A stretch of 22,940 nucleotides of DNA from an uncultured Oscillospiraceae bacterium (GCA_910578965.1 CAJTSP010000031.1:1-22940), one strand, 5' to 3'. Counted from the first letter of the stretch, positions 8,084 through 15,589 are shown. Program-made: numbers and translations. The notes: a model not told the origin generated them from the sequence alone.

Positions 8084-9182
8084 CCGGTTCCTCCTTTTCT
8101 TCCAGCGGCAGGCTGAAGGCAAACTCCGCGCCGCCCCCGGGCAGGTTGCGGGCGGTCATCCGGCCTCCGTGCGCCTCAACGATCGTGGAACAAACCGACA
8201 GCCCAATCCCCATATTGCGCCGCCCGTCTGAGGTAGCGCGCTTTTCGGCCGGGATGCTGCCGGAAAACAGCGCCCCCAGCAGCTCGGCCGGAACCCCCTC
8301 GCCGTTGTCCCGCACCAAAAAGACAGCCCGCTGCCCCTCGCGCAGGGCCTGGATCTGGATATAGGTGGCATTTTTTGCGTGGTAAACGGCGTTTTCCATC
8401 AGGTTCAGCAGCACCTGCTCGATGAGCAGCGCGTCCATGGGCACCATTAAAAGCAACCGCGGCACCTCTACCCGTACCGGCATGCCGGCAAAGTTTTTGC
8501 GGAATTTCTGCACCGCCTCGCTGATGATCTCCTCGGCGGGCTGCGGCTCCTTGTGCAGGCCGGCCGCCTCGCCGGCGCCGATCCGGGTGATCGAGAGCAG
8601 GTTTTCCACCACGCGGATCAGCCATTTGGCGTCCTGGTTGACCCCGCGCAGCAGCTCCCGCTGCTGTGCGCCGCTCAGCCGGTCGCCACCCTCCAGCAGC
8701 ACCCCGCTGGCCCCCGCAATGTTGGTAAGCGGGGTACGCAGGTCGTGGCTGACCGCCCGCAGGAGGTTGGCGCGCATTTTTTCCTTTTCGGTTTCGGCAC
8801 GCAGGTACTCCTGCCGCTTGAGCCGGGTAGCCAGCACGCTGGTGGCGATGGATACCGCCAGCATGCCCGCAAAGGTAAAGGCGTAGCCCTGCATGGTAAA
8901 GTTAAAAGCAAAATACGGGTAGGTAAACACATAGTTTACCCCAACAACCCCAATCAGGGCGGCAAGCACCCCGTACAGGTAGCCCGAGGTATTGATGGCG
9001 GTAAACAGCACCGCCAGCACAAACACCATGGAGGCCCAACTGTCGCTGCTGTCGAACACCTGGCGGCTGAGCGCGCAGAAGGCCGCCGCCGCCAGCATAA
9101 TGGCCAGCAGAACCAGTGTGTCCCGCAGCGAGACCGAAAACCACTCTTTGACCTGCCTCCTAAATGGCCAGCGCAGGTGCAT
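8067..9182 (-). CDS. kdpD: KdpD-like sensor histidine kinase lacking the N-terminal KdpD/USP domains
   Basis: Predicted 371-aa membrane histidine kinase. Residues 20-118 form the tight four-helix membrane region typical of KdpD (DUF4118). The H-box is VSHDLRTPL with H146, the N-box NLMENAVYHA (260-269), and G boxes DNGEGVP (292-298) and MGIGLSVCSTIVEAHGG (324-340). Canonical KdpD is near 900 aa and carries KdpD and universal-stress-like domains before the membrane part. Those are absent here and no coding sequence for them exists upstream, where a promoter and divergent region lie. So this is a short orphan form rather than a broken gene. The start at 9182 has GGGAGGGG about 10 nt upstream. 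It probably senses K+ or turgor for the trk genes. Confidence 0.87.
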   Translation of the reverse strand: MHLRWPFRRQVKEWFSVSLRDTLVLLAIMLAAAAFCALSRQVFDSSDSWASMVFVLAVLFTAINTSGYLYGVLAALIGVVGVNYVFTYPYFAFNFTMQGYAFTFAGMLAVSIATSVLATRLKRQEYLRAETEKEKMRANLLRAVSHDLRTPLTNIAGASGVLLEGGDRLSGAQQRELLRGVNQDAKWLIRVVENLLSITRIGAGEAAGLHKEPQPAEEIISEAVQKFRKNFAGMPVRVEVPRLLLMVPMDALLIEQVLLNLMENAVYHAKNATYIQIQALREGQRAVFLVRDNGEGVPAELLGALFSGSIPAEKRATSDGRRNMGIGLSVCSTIVEAHGGRMTARNLPGGGAEFAFSLPLEEKEEPDGSEG

Positions 9183-9231
9183 GCACGCATTTCCCCTCCC
9201 AAGGCCCGCTTTGCCGCAGGCAGACAGTATC

Positions 9232-9261
9232 AGTATAGCAAAAAAAGCCCGGATATGCCAC
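9232..9261 (-). promoter_or_regulatory. Probable sigma-A promoter for the kdpDE-like operon
   Basis: On the minus strand GTGGCA (9261-9256), an 18-bp spacer and TATACT (9237-9232). Initiation near 9225 would give a leader of about 43 nt before the kinase start. Confidence 0.5.
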
Positions 9262-9341
9262 CCTCTTGCATAAATTTGGCGAAAGCGGGCGGGAACCGGC
9301 CGGGCCGGCGTTAAGATTCCATCAAAAACCCGCCCGCCCGC

Positions 9342-9371
9342 TTGCCGCGCACCGGCCCTGCACGATATAAT
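9342..9371 (+). promoter_or_regulatory. Sigma-A promoter for the DUF1538-PII operon
   Basis: TTGCCG (9342-9347), an 18-bp spacer and a perfect TATAAT (9366-9371). Initiation near 9378 gives an AT-rich leader of about 50 nt ending in AAAGGAG at 6-nt spacing before the ATG at 9430. It diverges from the kinase promoter. Confidence 0.7.
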
Positions 9372-9429
9372 AAAAATGAATAAAAATAGTTAGAAAACGA
9401 ACCGTATACCGCCTGCAAAGGAGCGATCC

Positions 9430-10965
9430 ATGTACCTGAACCCTGAACTGCGTGAAAAGCTGGCCGAATCTATGGCCAGCGTACTGCCCATTACCGCGCT
9501 GGTGCTGGCGCTGAGCGTGAGCGTGTGCCCGATGGAGCCGGGCCTTTTGGTGCTGTTTGCGTTTGGGGCGGCGGCGCTGGTGGCCGGCATGGGCCTTTTT
9601 ACCTTAGGGGTGGAGATGTCGATGATCCCGATGGGCGAAGGGGTAGGGGTTCAGCTAAGCAAATCCCGGCACCTCTGGGCGGTGCTTTCGCTCTGCTTTG
9701 TGCTGGGCATGGTAGCCACCCTGGCCGAGCCGGACCTGCAGGTACTGGCACGGCAGACCCCCGCTATCCCAAGCATGGTTCTGATTGTTGCGGTAGCCGC
9801 CGGGGTTGGGTTGTTCTTGCTCTTGGCACAGCTACGCATCCTGCTGCATATCCCGCTGCGGCGGCTCCTTCTGTGCCTGTATGCATTGGTGTTCGGGCTG
9901 GCCTTGCTTGCCCCGGCGGATTTTGTACCGGTTTCATTTGACGCGGGCGGAGTAACCACCGGGCCGGTCACCGTGCCCTTTTTGATGGCGATGGGCATCG
10001 GCCTTGCCAGCCTGCGCAGCGACAAGGGCTCTGACCAGGACAGCTTTGGCCTGATTGCCCTATGCAGCGTCGGGCCGGTACTGGCGGTGCTGCTGCTGGG
10101 CATTTTTTACCACCCGGACGGGGCCGTATACTCCCCCGCCCCGATCCCCAGCCTGCAGGATACCCGCCAGGCTGCGGCCGCCTTTTTGGTCCGTCTGCCG
10201 GCCTACCTGCAGGAGGTAGGGGTGAGCCTTTTGCCGATCCTTGCGCTGTTTGCGGGGTTCCAGCTCGGGTTCCGGCGGTTCCACCGGCGGCAGCTTTTGC
10301 GCATTGGGGTGGGGCTGCTCTATGTATATGTGGGCCTGGCGCTTTTTTTGGCCGGGGTAAACGTGGGCTTTATGCCGGCCGGCGAATATCTCGGCGGCCG
10401 CATTGCTGTCGGCCCGCATCGCTGGCTGCTGGCGCCTGTTGGCATGGTGATCGGCTATTTTTTGGTACGGGCCGAGCCGGCCGTCCAGGTGCTCAACAAG
10501 CAGGTGGAGGAGGTCTCGAACGGGTCGATCACACAGGCCGCCATGCAGCGCGCCCTGTCGCTGGGGGTAGCGGCCTCGGTGGGGCTGGCCATGCTGCGCA
10601 TCCTTACCGGGCTGCCGCTCCTTGCGCTGCTGGGACCGGGATACGCGCTCTCGCTGGGGCTGAGCTTTTTTGTGCCGCCCATCTATACCGGCATTGCGTT
10701 TGACTCGGGCGGGGTTGCCAGCGGCCCCATGACCGCTACCTTTTTGCTGCCCTTTGCCATGGGGGCCTGCGAGGCGCTGGGCGGCAACGTGATGGCCGAC
10801 GCCTTTGGGGTGGTGGCGATGGTCGCCATGACCCCCCTGGTTTCCATCCAACTGCTGGGGCTTGCAAGCGTACTGCGCGAGCGTGCCGCGCGGCTGCGGC
10901 TGGCCCATGCGCGCCGGCGCGCCGAGGACATCATCGTGTATTTTGACGGACCGGACGCGGCCTGA
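9430..10965 (+). CDS. Duplicated DUF1538 family integral membrane protein
   Basis: Predicted 511-aa polytopic membrane protein of unknown function. The two halves are related by internal duplication, visible in three places: LFTLGVEMSMIPMGEGVG (56-73) with LFLAGVNVGFMPAGEYLG (305-322), EPDLQVL (100-106) with EPAVQVL (349-355), and FDAGGVTTGPVT (170-181) with FDSGGVASGPMT (424-435). The repeated FD(A/S)GGV-GP motifs sit at the ends of membrane segments, as expected for paired re-entrant or substrate-binding loops in an inverted-repeat transporter; this is inference. The C-terminal tail (about 483-511) is Arg-rich and cytosolic. The start follows AAAGGAG. A PII-like gene begins 32 bp downstream and probably regulates it. 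The DUF1538 call is from remembered family motifs; the substrate is unknown. Confidence 0.88.
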   Translation: MYLNPELREKLAESMASVLPITALVLALSVSVCPMEPGLLVLFAFGAAALVAGMGLFTLGVEMSMIPMGEGVGVQLSKSRHLWAVLSLCFVLGMVATLAEPDLQVLARQTPAIPSMVLIVAVAAGVGLFLLLAQLRILLHIPLRRLLLCLYALVFGLALLAPADFVPVSFDAGGVTTGPVTVPFLMAMGIGLASLRSDKGSDQDSFGLIALCSVGPVLAVLLLGIFYHPDGAVYSPAPIPSLQDTRQAAAAFLVRLPAYLQEVGVSLLPILALFAGFQLGFRRFHRRQLLRIGVGLLYVYVGLALFLAGVNVGFMPAGEYLGGRIAVGPHRWLLAPVGMVIGYFLVRAEPAVQVLNKQVEEVSNGSITQAAMQRALSLGVAASVGLAMLRILTGLPLLALLGPGYALSLGLSFFVPPIYTGIAFDSGGVASGPMTATFLLPFAMGACEALGGNVMADAFGVVAMVAMTPLVSIQLLGLASVLRERAARLRLAHARRRAEDIIVYFDGPDAA

Positions 10966-10997
10966 ACCGCCGCACGCATAGGGAAAGGGACAACAGC

Positions 10998-11678
10998 ATG
11001 AACGGCCAAGCCATAGGGCAGGGAGTAACCCTGATTGTGACCATTGTGGAGCGCGGCGCAGGCCGCGCCGTACAAAAGCTATACACCAAAAACGGGGTGG
11101 ATATGCATTTCCAGTGCGCAGGCCGGGGCACAGCCTCCTCGGAGGTGCTGGACCTGCTGGGTTTTGGTACGCCCGAACGGGACATTTTGCTGAGCCTTGC
11201 CGCCGCACCCGCGGCAAACGTGCTGCTGTACGAGCTATGCCACGAGCAGCACCGCGCGGCCCGGGCCAAAGGGATTGTTTTTTCTGCGCCGCTCACCGCC
11301 ATGAACAACCTGGCAGCGGCGGTACTGGCCGGCGGTATGCCGCCGCGGAACGGAGGGAAGAAGATGCAGGACGAAAAGCAGTACAGCCTGATCCTTGCGG
11401 CGGTAAACCAGGGCTGCACCGAAATGGTAATGAAAACCGCCCGCGCGGCGGGGGCGCGGGGCGGCACCGTGATCCGAGCACGCTGGACCGGCGCCGAGAG
11501 CGCCGAAGCATTTCATGGCATCACCCTGCAGTCCGAAAAAGAGCTGATCGCCATCGTGGCCGAAAAGGCCGTGCGCGCCGCCATTTTGGAGGCGGTCAAC
11601 GCGCAGCACGGGCTGCGCAGCGAGGCCGAGGCCGTGCTGTGCTCGCTGGCCCTTGAGCAATATTTCCCGCTGGGATAA
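10998..11678 (+). CDS. Tandem PII-like (nitrogen regulatory P-II family) protein
   Basis: Predicted 226-aa soluble protein that appears to hold two ferredoxin-like PII domains. The first (about 10-112) begins TLIVTIVERGAGRAVQKLY and ends GIVFSAPLTAMNN, resembling the PII strand 1/helix 1 and C-terminal GKIF regions. The second (about 127-226) begins YSLILAAVNQGCTEMVMKTARAAG, followed by GGTVIRARWTG (155-165) where PII proteins lead into the T-loop, and EKELIAIVAEKAVRAAILEAV matching strand 3 and helix 2. Ordinary PII proteins are about 112 aa and form trimers, so a fused dimer would need another assembly. It has a GGGAAAGGGA ribosome site and is followed by a strong terminator. It probably senses a nucleotide or metabolite and controls the DUF1538 protein. 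No glnA or amt genes are nearby. Confidence 0.8.
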   Translation: MNGQAIGQGVTLIVTIVERGAGRAVQKLYTKNGVDMHFQCAGRGTASSEVLDLLGFGTPERDILLSLAAAPAANVLLYELCHEQHRAARAKGIVFSAPLTAMNNLAAAVLAGGMPPRNGGKKMQDEKQYSLILAAVNQGCTEMVMKTARAAGARGGTVIRARWTGAESAEAFHGITLQSEKELIAIVAEKAVRAAILEAVNAQHGLRSEAEAVLCSLALEQYFPLG

Positions 11679-11728
11679 AGCAGGGGGGAATCGGACCCCC
11701 TCTGTTAAAGCCGCCGTGCGGGACGCAG

Positions 11729-11767
11729 GGCCCCCCGCGCCCGGGGCAGGGCACGGGGGGCCTTTTT
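11729..11767 (+). terminator. Strong rho-independent terminator after the PII-like gene
   Basis: GGCCCCCC (11729-11736) pairs with GGGGGGCC (11755-11762), extended inward by G-C and GCCC/GGGC pairs across one mismatch, then five T. A weaker GC hairpin (AGGGGG 11682-11687 with CCCCCT 11696-11701) lies just before it. It closes the two-gene operon. Confidence 0.9.
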
Positions 11768-11846
11768 AGGTTTTGCCGGCGGGATTTTTGGGCTTAGGCA
11801 CAGGGTTGCACATGGGCGGTTTTTGGTTTTGCCGCCGGCAGGCGCC

Positions 11847-12272
11847 TCAAGCCTGGCCCGGGTGGTTTTTACGCCAGGCGAGATAGGTTTCTAAAATCAC
11901 CGCCGCGCTCACCGCGTCCAGCTTTGCCTTGCGCTTTTTGCCAAAGCTGCCGTTCTCGGCCAGCAGGGCCGCGGCGCTCACGGTGGTGCGGCGCTCGTCC
12001 CACAGCCGCACCGGCACCCCGCCCTCGGCCAGCAGCGCCGCCAGCGCCCGGGTTTTTTCGGCCCGCGCACCCTCGGTACCATCCATGTTGCGGGGCAGGC
12101 CCAGCACGATCATTTCCGCCCTCTGCTGCCGGCCGGCCTCCAGGATTTTTTGGGATACCCTGGCCATGTTTTTTTCTTCAAGCTGGCCCACCGGGCTAAC
12201 CAAAAGCTCGGTGGCGTCGCACACCGCCAGCCCGGTTCGGGCATCCCCATAATCTACCGCCAGTATTTTCAT
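11847..12272 (-). CDS. ruvX: RuvX/YqgF family Holliday junction resolvase-like nuclease
   Basis: Predicted 141-aa RNase H-fold nuclease, an essential housekeeping protein linked to Holliday junction resolution and 16S rRNA 5' processing. The family signature MKILAVDYGDARTG supplies catalytic D7. IVLGLPRNMDGTEG, LWDERRTTVSA (catalytic Glu) and KLDAVSAAVILETYL (final Asp) follow in the expected order. Length is typical. ATG at 12272 is preceded by AGAGGG about 12 nt upstream, a long spacing. In many Firmicutes ruvX is followed by a DUF1292 gene; here the DUF1292 gene is 2.7 kb away and on the other strand. It lies 143 bp after cls. Confidence 0.95.
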   Translation of the reverse strand: MKILAVDYGDARTGLAVCDATELLVSPVGQLEEKNMARVSQKILEAGRQQRAEMIVLGLPRNMDGTEGARAEKTRALAALLAEGGVPVRLWDERRTTVSAAALLAENGSFGKKRKAKLDAVSAAVILETYLAWRKNHPGQA

Positions 12273-12299
12273 CCGTTTTTATCCCTCTTTGTTGTTTTT

Positions 12300-12403
12300 C
12301 GCCCTAAAAGGGCGTTTGTGGGCTGCGGGCCATAACCGGGCCGGAGCTCCTGTAAAAGCCTCAGGGCCCTAAACGCCAGACATCCCCGCAAAAAAAGGCG
12401 GGG
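12300..12403. other. Hairpin-rich spacer between cls and ruvX
   Basis: CGCCCT (12300-12305) pairs with AGGGCG (12309-12314). CCCCGC (12384-12389) pairs with GCGGGG (12398-12403) around an A-rich loop. GGCGTTT (12311-12317) can also pair with AAACGCC (12371-12377). These could be a weak terminator for cls or a structured leader for ruvX. No clear promoter was found. Confidence 0.35.
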
Positions 12404-12415
12404 CAGGCCCACAGG

Positions 12416-13954
12416 CTACATCAGGGGCGAGAAAATGCGCAAAAAGCTCTGCACCAACTGCTTTGGCAGCGGGGTGTGGGCTACATCCGCCAGGCTTACC
12501 TCCCTGCCGGCCTCCATGGCGGCCAGCAGGTCGGCCTTGACATCCTCCACCATGTGCCCGCCATAAAAAGCACAGCAGTTTTCAAAGTGCAGGTAAAGGC
12601 TGCGGTAGTCCATATTGGCGCTGCCCACTACCGCCGCCTCATCGTCCGAAACGTACATCTTTGCATGGATAAAACCCGGAGTATATTGAAAGATCCGCAC
12701 CCCGGCCTCCAGCAGGGTTTTGTAATAGCTCTGGGTCACCCAATAAGCATACCATTTGTCCGGCACGCCGGGCGTGATGAGCCGCACGTCCACCCCGCCC
12801 CGGGCGGCCAGGCGAAGGGCGGTGAGCATCTCATTGTCCACAATCAGGTAGGGGGTAACGATGTAGACATACCGCTGCGCCTGCTGCAATACGTTGAGGT
12901 AGGCATTTTCGGCCACCGTCTCGGTATCGAGGGGGGAGTCGAAATAGGGCTGTACAAAACCGTCGCTGGCATAGCGGAGGGTGGGCGCGCAGGCGGCAAA
13001 ATCGCTCTCGCTGCCGGTGAGGTAATCCCACATGGCCAAAAAGCCCACGGTCATGGAATACACCCCGCTGCCCCGCAGCATCAGGCCGGTGTCCTTCCAG
13101 ACGCCAAACCGCTTTTTGCGGTTGATGTATTCGTCGGCCAGGTTGAGCCCGCCCGTGAAGGCCACGTTGCCGTCGATCACCGTGATCTTGCGGTGGTCAC
13201 GGTGGTTGAGCATCACATAATCCCCCACATGGCGGGAAAGCCGCACCGGCGAAAAGGGCACGCACTTGATGCCGGCGGCCCGCAGGGTATCGGCGTAGTT
13301 CTCCGGCAGGGTAAACATGCTGCCAAAGGCGTCGTACAGTACCCGCACGTCCAGCCCGGATGCCGCCTTTGCCTTGAGAAGGTCGAGGATGGCGTCCCAC
13401 ATGTAGCCGCCCTCGATGATAAAGTACTCCATAAAAATAAAGCGTTTGGCGCGGCTTAGCTCCTCAAGCAGCGGAGGCAAAAACGCCTCGCCCAAGGGGT
13501 AATATTCGCAGAGGGTATCGGCGTAAAGGGGGGCGCCGGCATGCCGGGCCAGGTAGGCCGCACAGCGCACCAGCTTACCGTGCCGCACGGCAAGCGCCCG
13601 GAGGAGCGCCGGGTCCTGCCCAAGGGCTTCGGCCCCGCGTGCAGCCGAGGCCTTGTACCGCCTGGCCGCCGCACAGTTGACGCTGCGCTGGCCCCAAAAC
13701 AGGTAAAAAAGGGTGCCGGTTGGAGGCAAAAACACGATGATGGCGATCCACATCAGGCGGTAGCTGGGGTTGATGTCATCCCGGTCGAGCATGGTCAGCA
13801 CAATCAGCACGCTGACGACGACCAGCGCCAGATACACCCAACTGGAGCGGGCGCCCAGCCAGAGCACCAGCCCCACAATGAGCCCGACCTGCAAAAGCGC
13901 CAGCACCGCCACAAAAAAGGTGCGGGTGAGCAGCCCCCGAACAAGTTTTTTCAT
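12416..13954 (-). CDS. cls: Cardiolipin synthase (phospholipase D family)
   Basis: Predicted 512-aa membrane enzyme that joins phosphatidylglycerol molecules into cardiolipin. Two N-terminal membrane segments (about 12-34 and 38-56) are followed by the PLDc_N-type stretch NPSYRLMWIAIIVFLPPTG and FYLFWGQR. Two HKD motifs are complete: H254-R-K256 with D261 in DHRKITVIDG, and H430-A-K432 with D437 in FIHAKMYVSDD. Each is followed by the conserved GG/N or GSAN element. Length is typical. ATG at 13954 is preferred because GAGG lies 6 nt upstream; an ATG at 13972 lacks a proper site. It follows the cyclophilin gene by 91 bp and may share its transcript. Confidence 0.95.
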   Translation of the reverse strand: MKKLVRGLLTRTFFVAVLALLQVGLIVGLVLWLGARSSWVYLALVVVSVLIVLTMLDRDDINPSYRLMWIAIIVFLPPTGTLFYLFWGQRSVNCAAARRYKASAARGAEALGQDPALLRALAVRHGKLVRCAAYLARHAGAPLYADTLCEYYPLGEAFLPPLLEELSRAKRFIFMEYFIIEGGYMWDAILDLLKAKAASGLDVRVLYDAFGSMFTLPENYADTLRAAGIKCVPFSPVRLSRHVGDYVMLNHRDHRKITVIDGNVAFTGGLNLADEYINRKKRFGVWKDTGLMLRGSGVYSMTVGFLAMWDYLTGSESDFAACAPTLRYASDGFVQPYFDSPLDTETVAENAYLNVLQQAQRYVYIVTPYLIVDNEMLTALRLAARGGVDVRLITPGVPDKWYAYWVTQSYYKTLLEAGVRIFQYTPGFIHAKMYVSDDEAAVVGSANMDYRSLYLHFENCCAFYGGHMVEDVKADLLAAMEAGREVSLADVAHTPLPKQLVQSFLRIFSPLM

Positions 13955-13973
13955 ATCCTTCCTCTTGTGCATC

Positions 13974-14035
13974 CCCCGCAGGGGCTACGGCGACCAGCCG
14001 GCCTTTGCCCAGCGCGGCCCCGCAGGGGCTGCGGC
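13974..14035. repeat. Two direct copies of an 18-bp GC-rich motif
   Basis: CCCCGCA-GGGGCT-A/G-CGGC occurs at 13974-13991 and again at 14018-14035, differing at one base. Each copy contains a small CCCC/GGGG hairpin. It lies in the gap between the cyclophilin gene and cls. Confidence 0.5.
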
Positions 14036-14045
14036 AGGCGGGCGG

Positions 14046-14810
14046 TCACCCGTTTGGCGCGCTCCCGGCCGGGGCGGCATCTGCGGCCGAATAGCTCGCA
14101 ATGGTTACGCTGCGGATAGTAATTTCTTCCAGCGGACGGCCCGTTTCGTCGGTTTCGGCCCGGGCAATGGCGTCCACCACCTCCATGCCCTGGTAGACCT
14201 GGCCAAACACGGTATCGGTATTGTCGAGATACGGCAGGCCCCCCACCTGGGCGTAGGCCTCCCGGGCCTCCTCGGGCCAGCCGGCGCTCTCCATCTGGGC
14301 TCGCAGCCCCTCGTCCGGCTCGCCGGGCAGGGCCGCTACAAAATAAAACTGGCTGCCGCCGCTTACCGGCTCGTCCTGGCTGAAGGCGGCACAGAGCGCG
14401 CCGGAATAGTGCCGCACCCGGCCGCTGTACTCCACCGGGTAGGGCCGGCCCCAGATGGTGCGGCCGCCTAAGCCCTCGCCGCCGGCGTCCCCGCTTTGTA
14501 CCACAAAGCCGTACACCGCCCGGTGGAAGCTCAGCCCGTCGTAATAGCCCTCCTGGGCAAGGGATGTAAAGTTTTGCACTGCCAACGGGGCATCCTGCGC
14601 AAAAAGCTGGGCGCGGATCTCCCCGAGGCTGGTGTCAAAGACGGCGATCAGCGCGCCCTCGGCCGGCTCGCAGAGCTGGGGGATTTCCCCATCGTATTGC
14701 GGCCGCTCGATCTTTTCCCTGCGCCCTCCCCGGCCGCCCTCGCCGCAGCCGGCCAGCAGCAAAACTGCCAGCAGCGCGCAAGCCGCACGCACCCACGTTT
14801 TTATGCGCAA
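14046..14810 (-). CDS. Cyclophilin-type peptidyl-prolyl isomerase lipoprotein
   Basis: Predicted 254-aa extracytoplasmic foldase tethered by lipid. From a TTG start at 14810 the protein opens MRIKTWVRAACALLAVLLLAGC, a signal peptide with lipobox LLAG-C22. The cyclophilin domain (about 50-235) contains FHRAVYGFVVQSGD (95-108), matching the FHR-GF-QGGD signature, and NTDTVFGQVYQGMEVVDAIA near the end. The TTG is chosen because AAAAGGGGG lies about 9 nt upstream, it starts exactly at the signal peptide, and an extended -10 promoter lies just before it. The longer upstream frame would run through that promoter. Secreted protein or spore-envelope folding is the likely role. It is first in a probable run with cls. 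Confidence 0.9.
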   Translation of the reverse strand: MRIKTWVRAACALLAVLLLAGCGEGGRGGRREKIERPQYDGEIPQLCEPAEGALIAVFDTSLGEIRAQLFAQDAPLAVQNFTSLAQEGYYDGLSFHRAVYGFVVQSGDAGGEGLGGRTIWGRPYPVEYSGRVRHYSGALCAAFSQDEPVSGGSQFYFVAALPGEPDEGLRAQMESAGWPEEAREAYAQVGGLPYLDNTDTVFGQVYQGMEVVDAIARAETDETGRPLEEITIRSVTIASYSAADAAPAGSAPNG

Positions 14811-14858
14811 GCCGCCGTACCCCCTTTTGCCCCTGCCGCCAAGCGGCCTTTTCAGGAT

Positions 14859-14867
14859 ATTATAGCA
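14859..14867 (-). promoter_or_regulatory. Extended -10 promoter for the cyclophilin gene
   Basis: The minus strand reads TGCTATAAT, a TGn extension joined to a perfect -10 box. The -35 region is poor, as usual for extended -10 promoters. Initiation near 14852 leaves a leader of about 42 nt before the TTG start, supporting that start. Confidence 0.65.
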
Positions 14868-14936
14868 CAAACCGGAGCAGAATAGAAAAAACAAAACAAG
14901 TTTTTTTGCCCTTGGCCCCGCCGCCCCTTTTCGCGC

Positions 14937-14965
14937 TTGACGTACCCGCAAAAAAAAGCTACACT
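14937..14965 (+). promoter_or_regulatory. Sigma-A promoter for the DUF1292 gene
   Basis: TTGACG (14937-14942), a 17-bp spacer and TACACT (14960-14965). Initiation near 14972 gives a 50-nt leader with AAAGGAG at 6-nt spacing before the ATG at 15022. Confidence 0.65.
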
Positions 14966-15021
14966 ATAAAAAAGAAAATGCGTTTGGGCCGCCGGCAGCG
15001 TGCCCGCGAAAGGAGCAACCC

Positions 15022-15357
15022 ATGGCCCAGAACAGCCAGCCCCTGCCCGAAGGGCAAGAGGAATACGAGGCCGACATCATCGTGCTGGAGGACGAAGAGG
15101 GCACCGAGCACAGCTTTGAGGTAATTGACGCGGTGGATCACAAGGGCGCACGCTACATGGCGCTGGTGCCCTATGCAGAGGGCGAAGAGGCCCTCCCCGA
15201 GGAGGATCTCGACCTCGTGCTGATGAAGGTAAACCAGGACGAGGAGGGCGAATACCTCGATCTGATCGATGACGACGAGGAGCTGTACGAGGTGGGCCAC
15301 ATTTTTGAAAAGCGCCTAAGCGAGTTTTTTGAAATTGAAGACCTGCCCGAAAGATAG
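15022..15357 (+). CDS. DUF1292 family acidic protein (YrzB-like)
   Basis: Predicted 111-aa very acidic cytosolic protein of unknown function. The DUF1292 core runs from DIIVLEDEEGTEHSFEVID (about 17-35) through YMALVPY to DLVLMKVNQDEEGEYLDLIDDDEELYEVGHIFEK (about 64-97), in the family's usual order and length. Members are small, widespread in Firmicutes and often next to ruvX or alaS-linked genes; no biochemical role is established to my knowledge. It has its own promoter and AAAGGAG site, diverging from the cyclophilin gene. No terminator separates it from the RNA gene downstream, so read-through into that gene is possible. Confidence 0.9.
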   Translation: MAQNSQPLPEGQEEYEADIIVLEDEEGTEHSFEVIDAVDHKGARYMALVPYAEGEEALPEEDLDLVLMKVNQDEEGEYLDLIDDDEELYEVGHIFEKRLSEFFEIEDLPER

Positions 15358-15396
15358 ATATGTCCAAACGCAGCCCGGCTTCCTGCCTGGTGCGAA

Positions 15397-15424
15397 TTGT
15401 TGCGGCATGATTTAATCCTACTAA
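15397..15424 (+). promoter_or_regulatory. Possible promoter for the 6S-like RNA
   Basis: TTGTTG (15397-15402), a 16-bp spacer and TACTAA (15419-15424), a weak -10. Predicted initiation near 15431 coincides with the start of the RNA's closing stem, which is the main reason for calling it. Confidence 0.4.
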
Positions 15425-15430
15425 TCAAAC

Positions 15431-15582
15431 ACCGGGAGCCCGGGGTCTTCCGGCGGATCGCAGACCTCCCGCCCCCTCGTGGGGAGCACGGAAGAAGGGA
15501 GCGTGAACCCGGGCGCAGGGCACCCACCTGCCATAAAGGTAGGTTTTGATTTGCCGCAGACGGCCAAGGCGGGAAGCCCGTA
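15431..15582 (+). ncRNA. ssrS: Probable 6S RNA
   Basis: 6S RNA binds the housekeeping RNA polymerase holoenzyme by mimicking an open promoter. The two ends of this roughly 150-nt segment form a long, bulged closing stem: CGGG/CCCG, CCCG/CGGG, GTCTT/AAGGC, CCG/CGG and GCGG/CCGC in register. Inside lie a hairpin CTCCC...GGGAG (with CCCC-TCGT-GGGG) and the stretch GGGCACCCACCT...AGGTAGGTTTTG, a pattern I associate with Gram-positive 6S RNAs. An unpaired central region is left between them. A perfect terminator follows and a promoter-like element precedes. No open frame in it has a ribosome site. Identification is by remembered resemblance and folding by eye; another abundant structured RNA is possible. 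Confidence 0.6.
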
Positions 15583-15589
15583 TGCAGGT

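Noticed and set aside
10060..11217. A 385-codon minus-strand open frame opposite the DUF1538 and PII-like genes.
   Set aside because: Composition is antisense-like (Arg, Gly, Pro, His). The plus-strand genes carry internal duplication, ribosome sites, a promoter and a terminator.
14811..14951. An N-terminal extension of the cyclophilin lipoprotein to 14951.
   Set aside because: It would bury the lipobox 69 residues inside the chain and overlap promoters on both strands.
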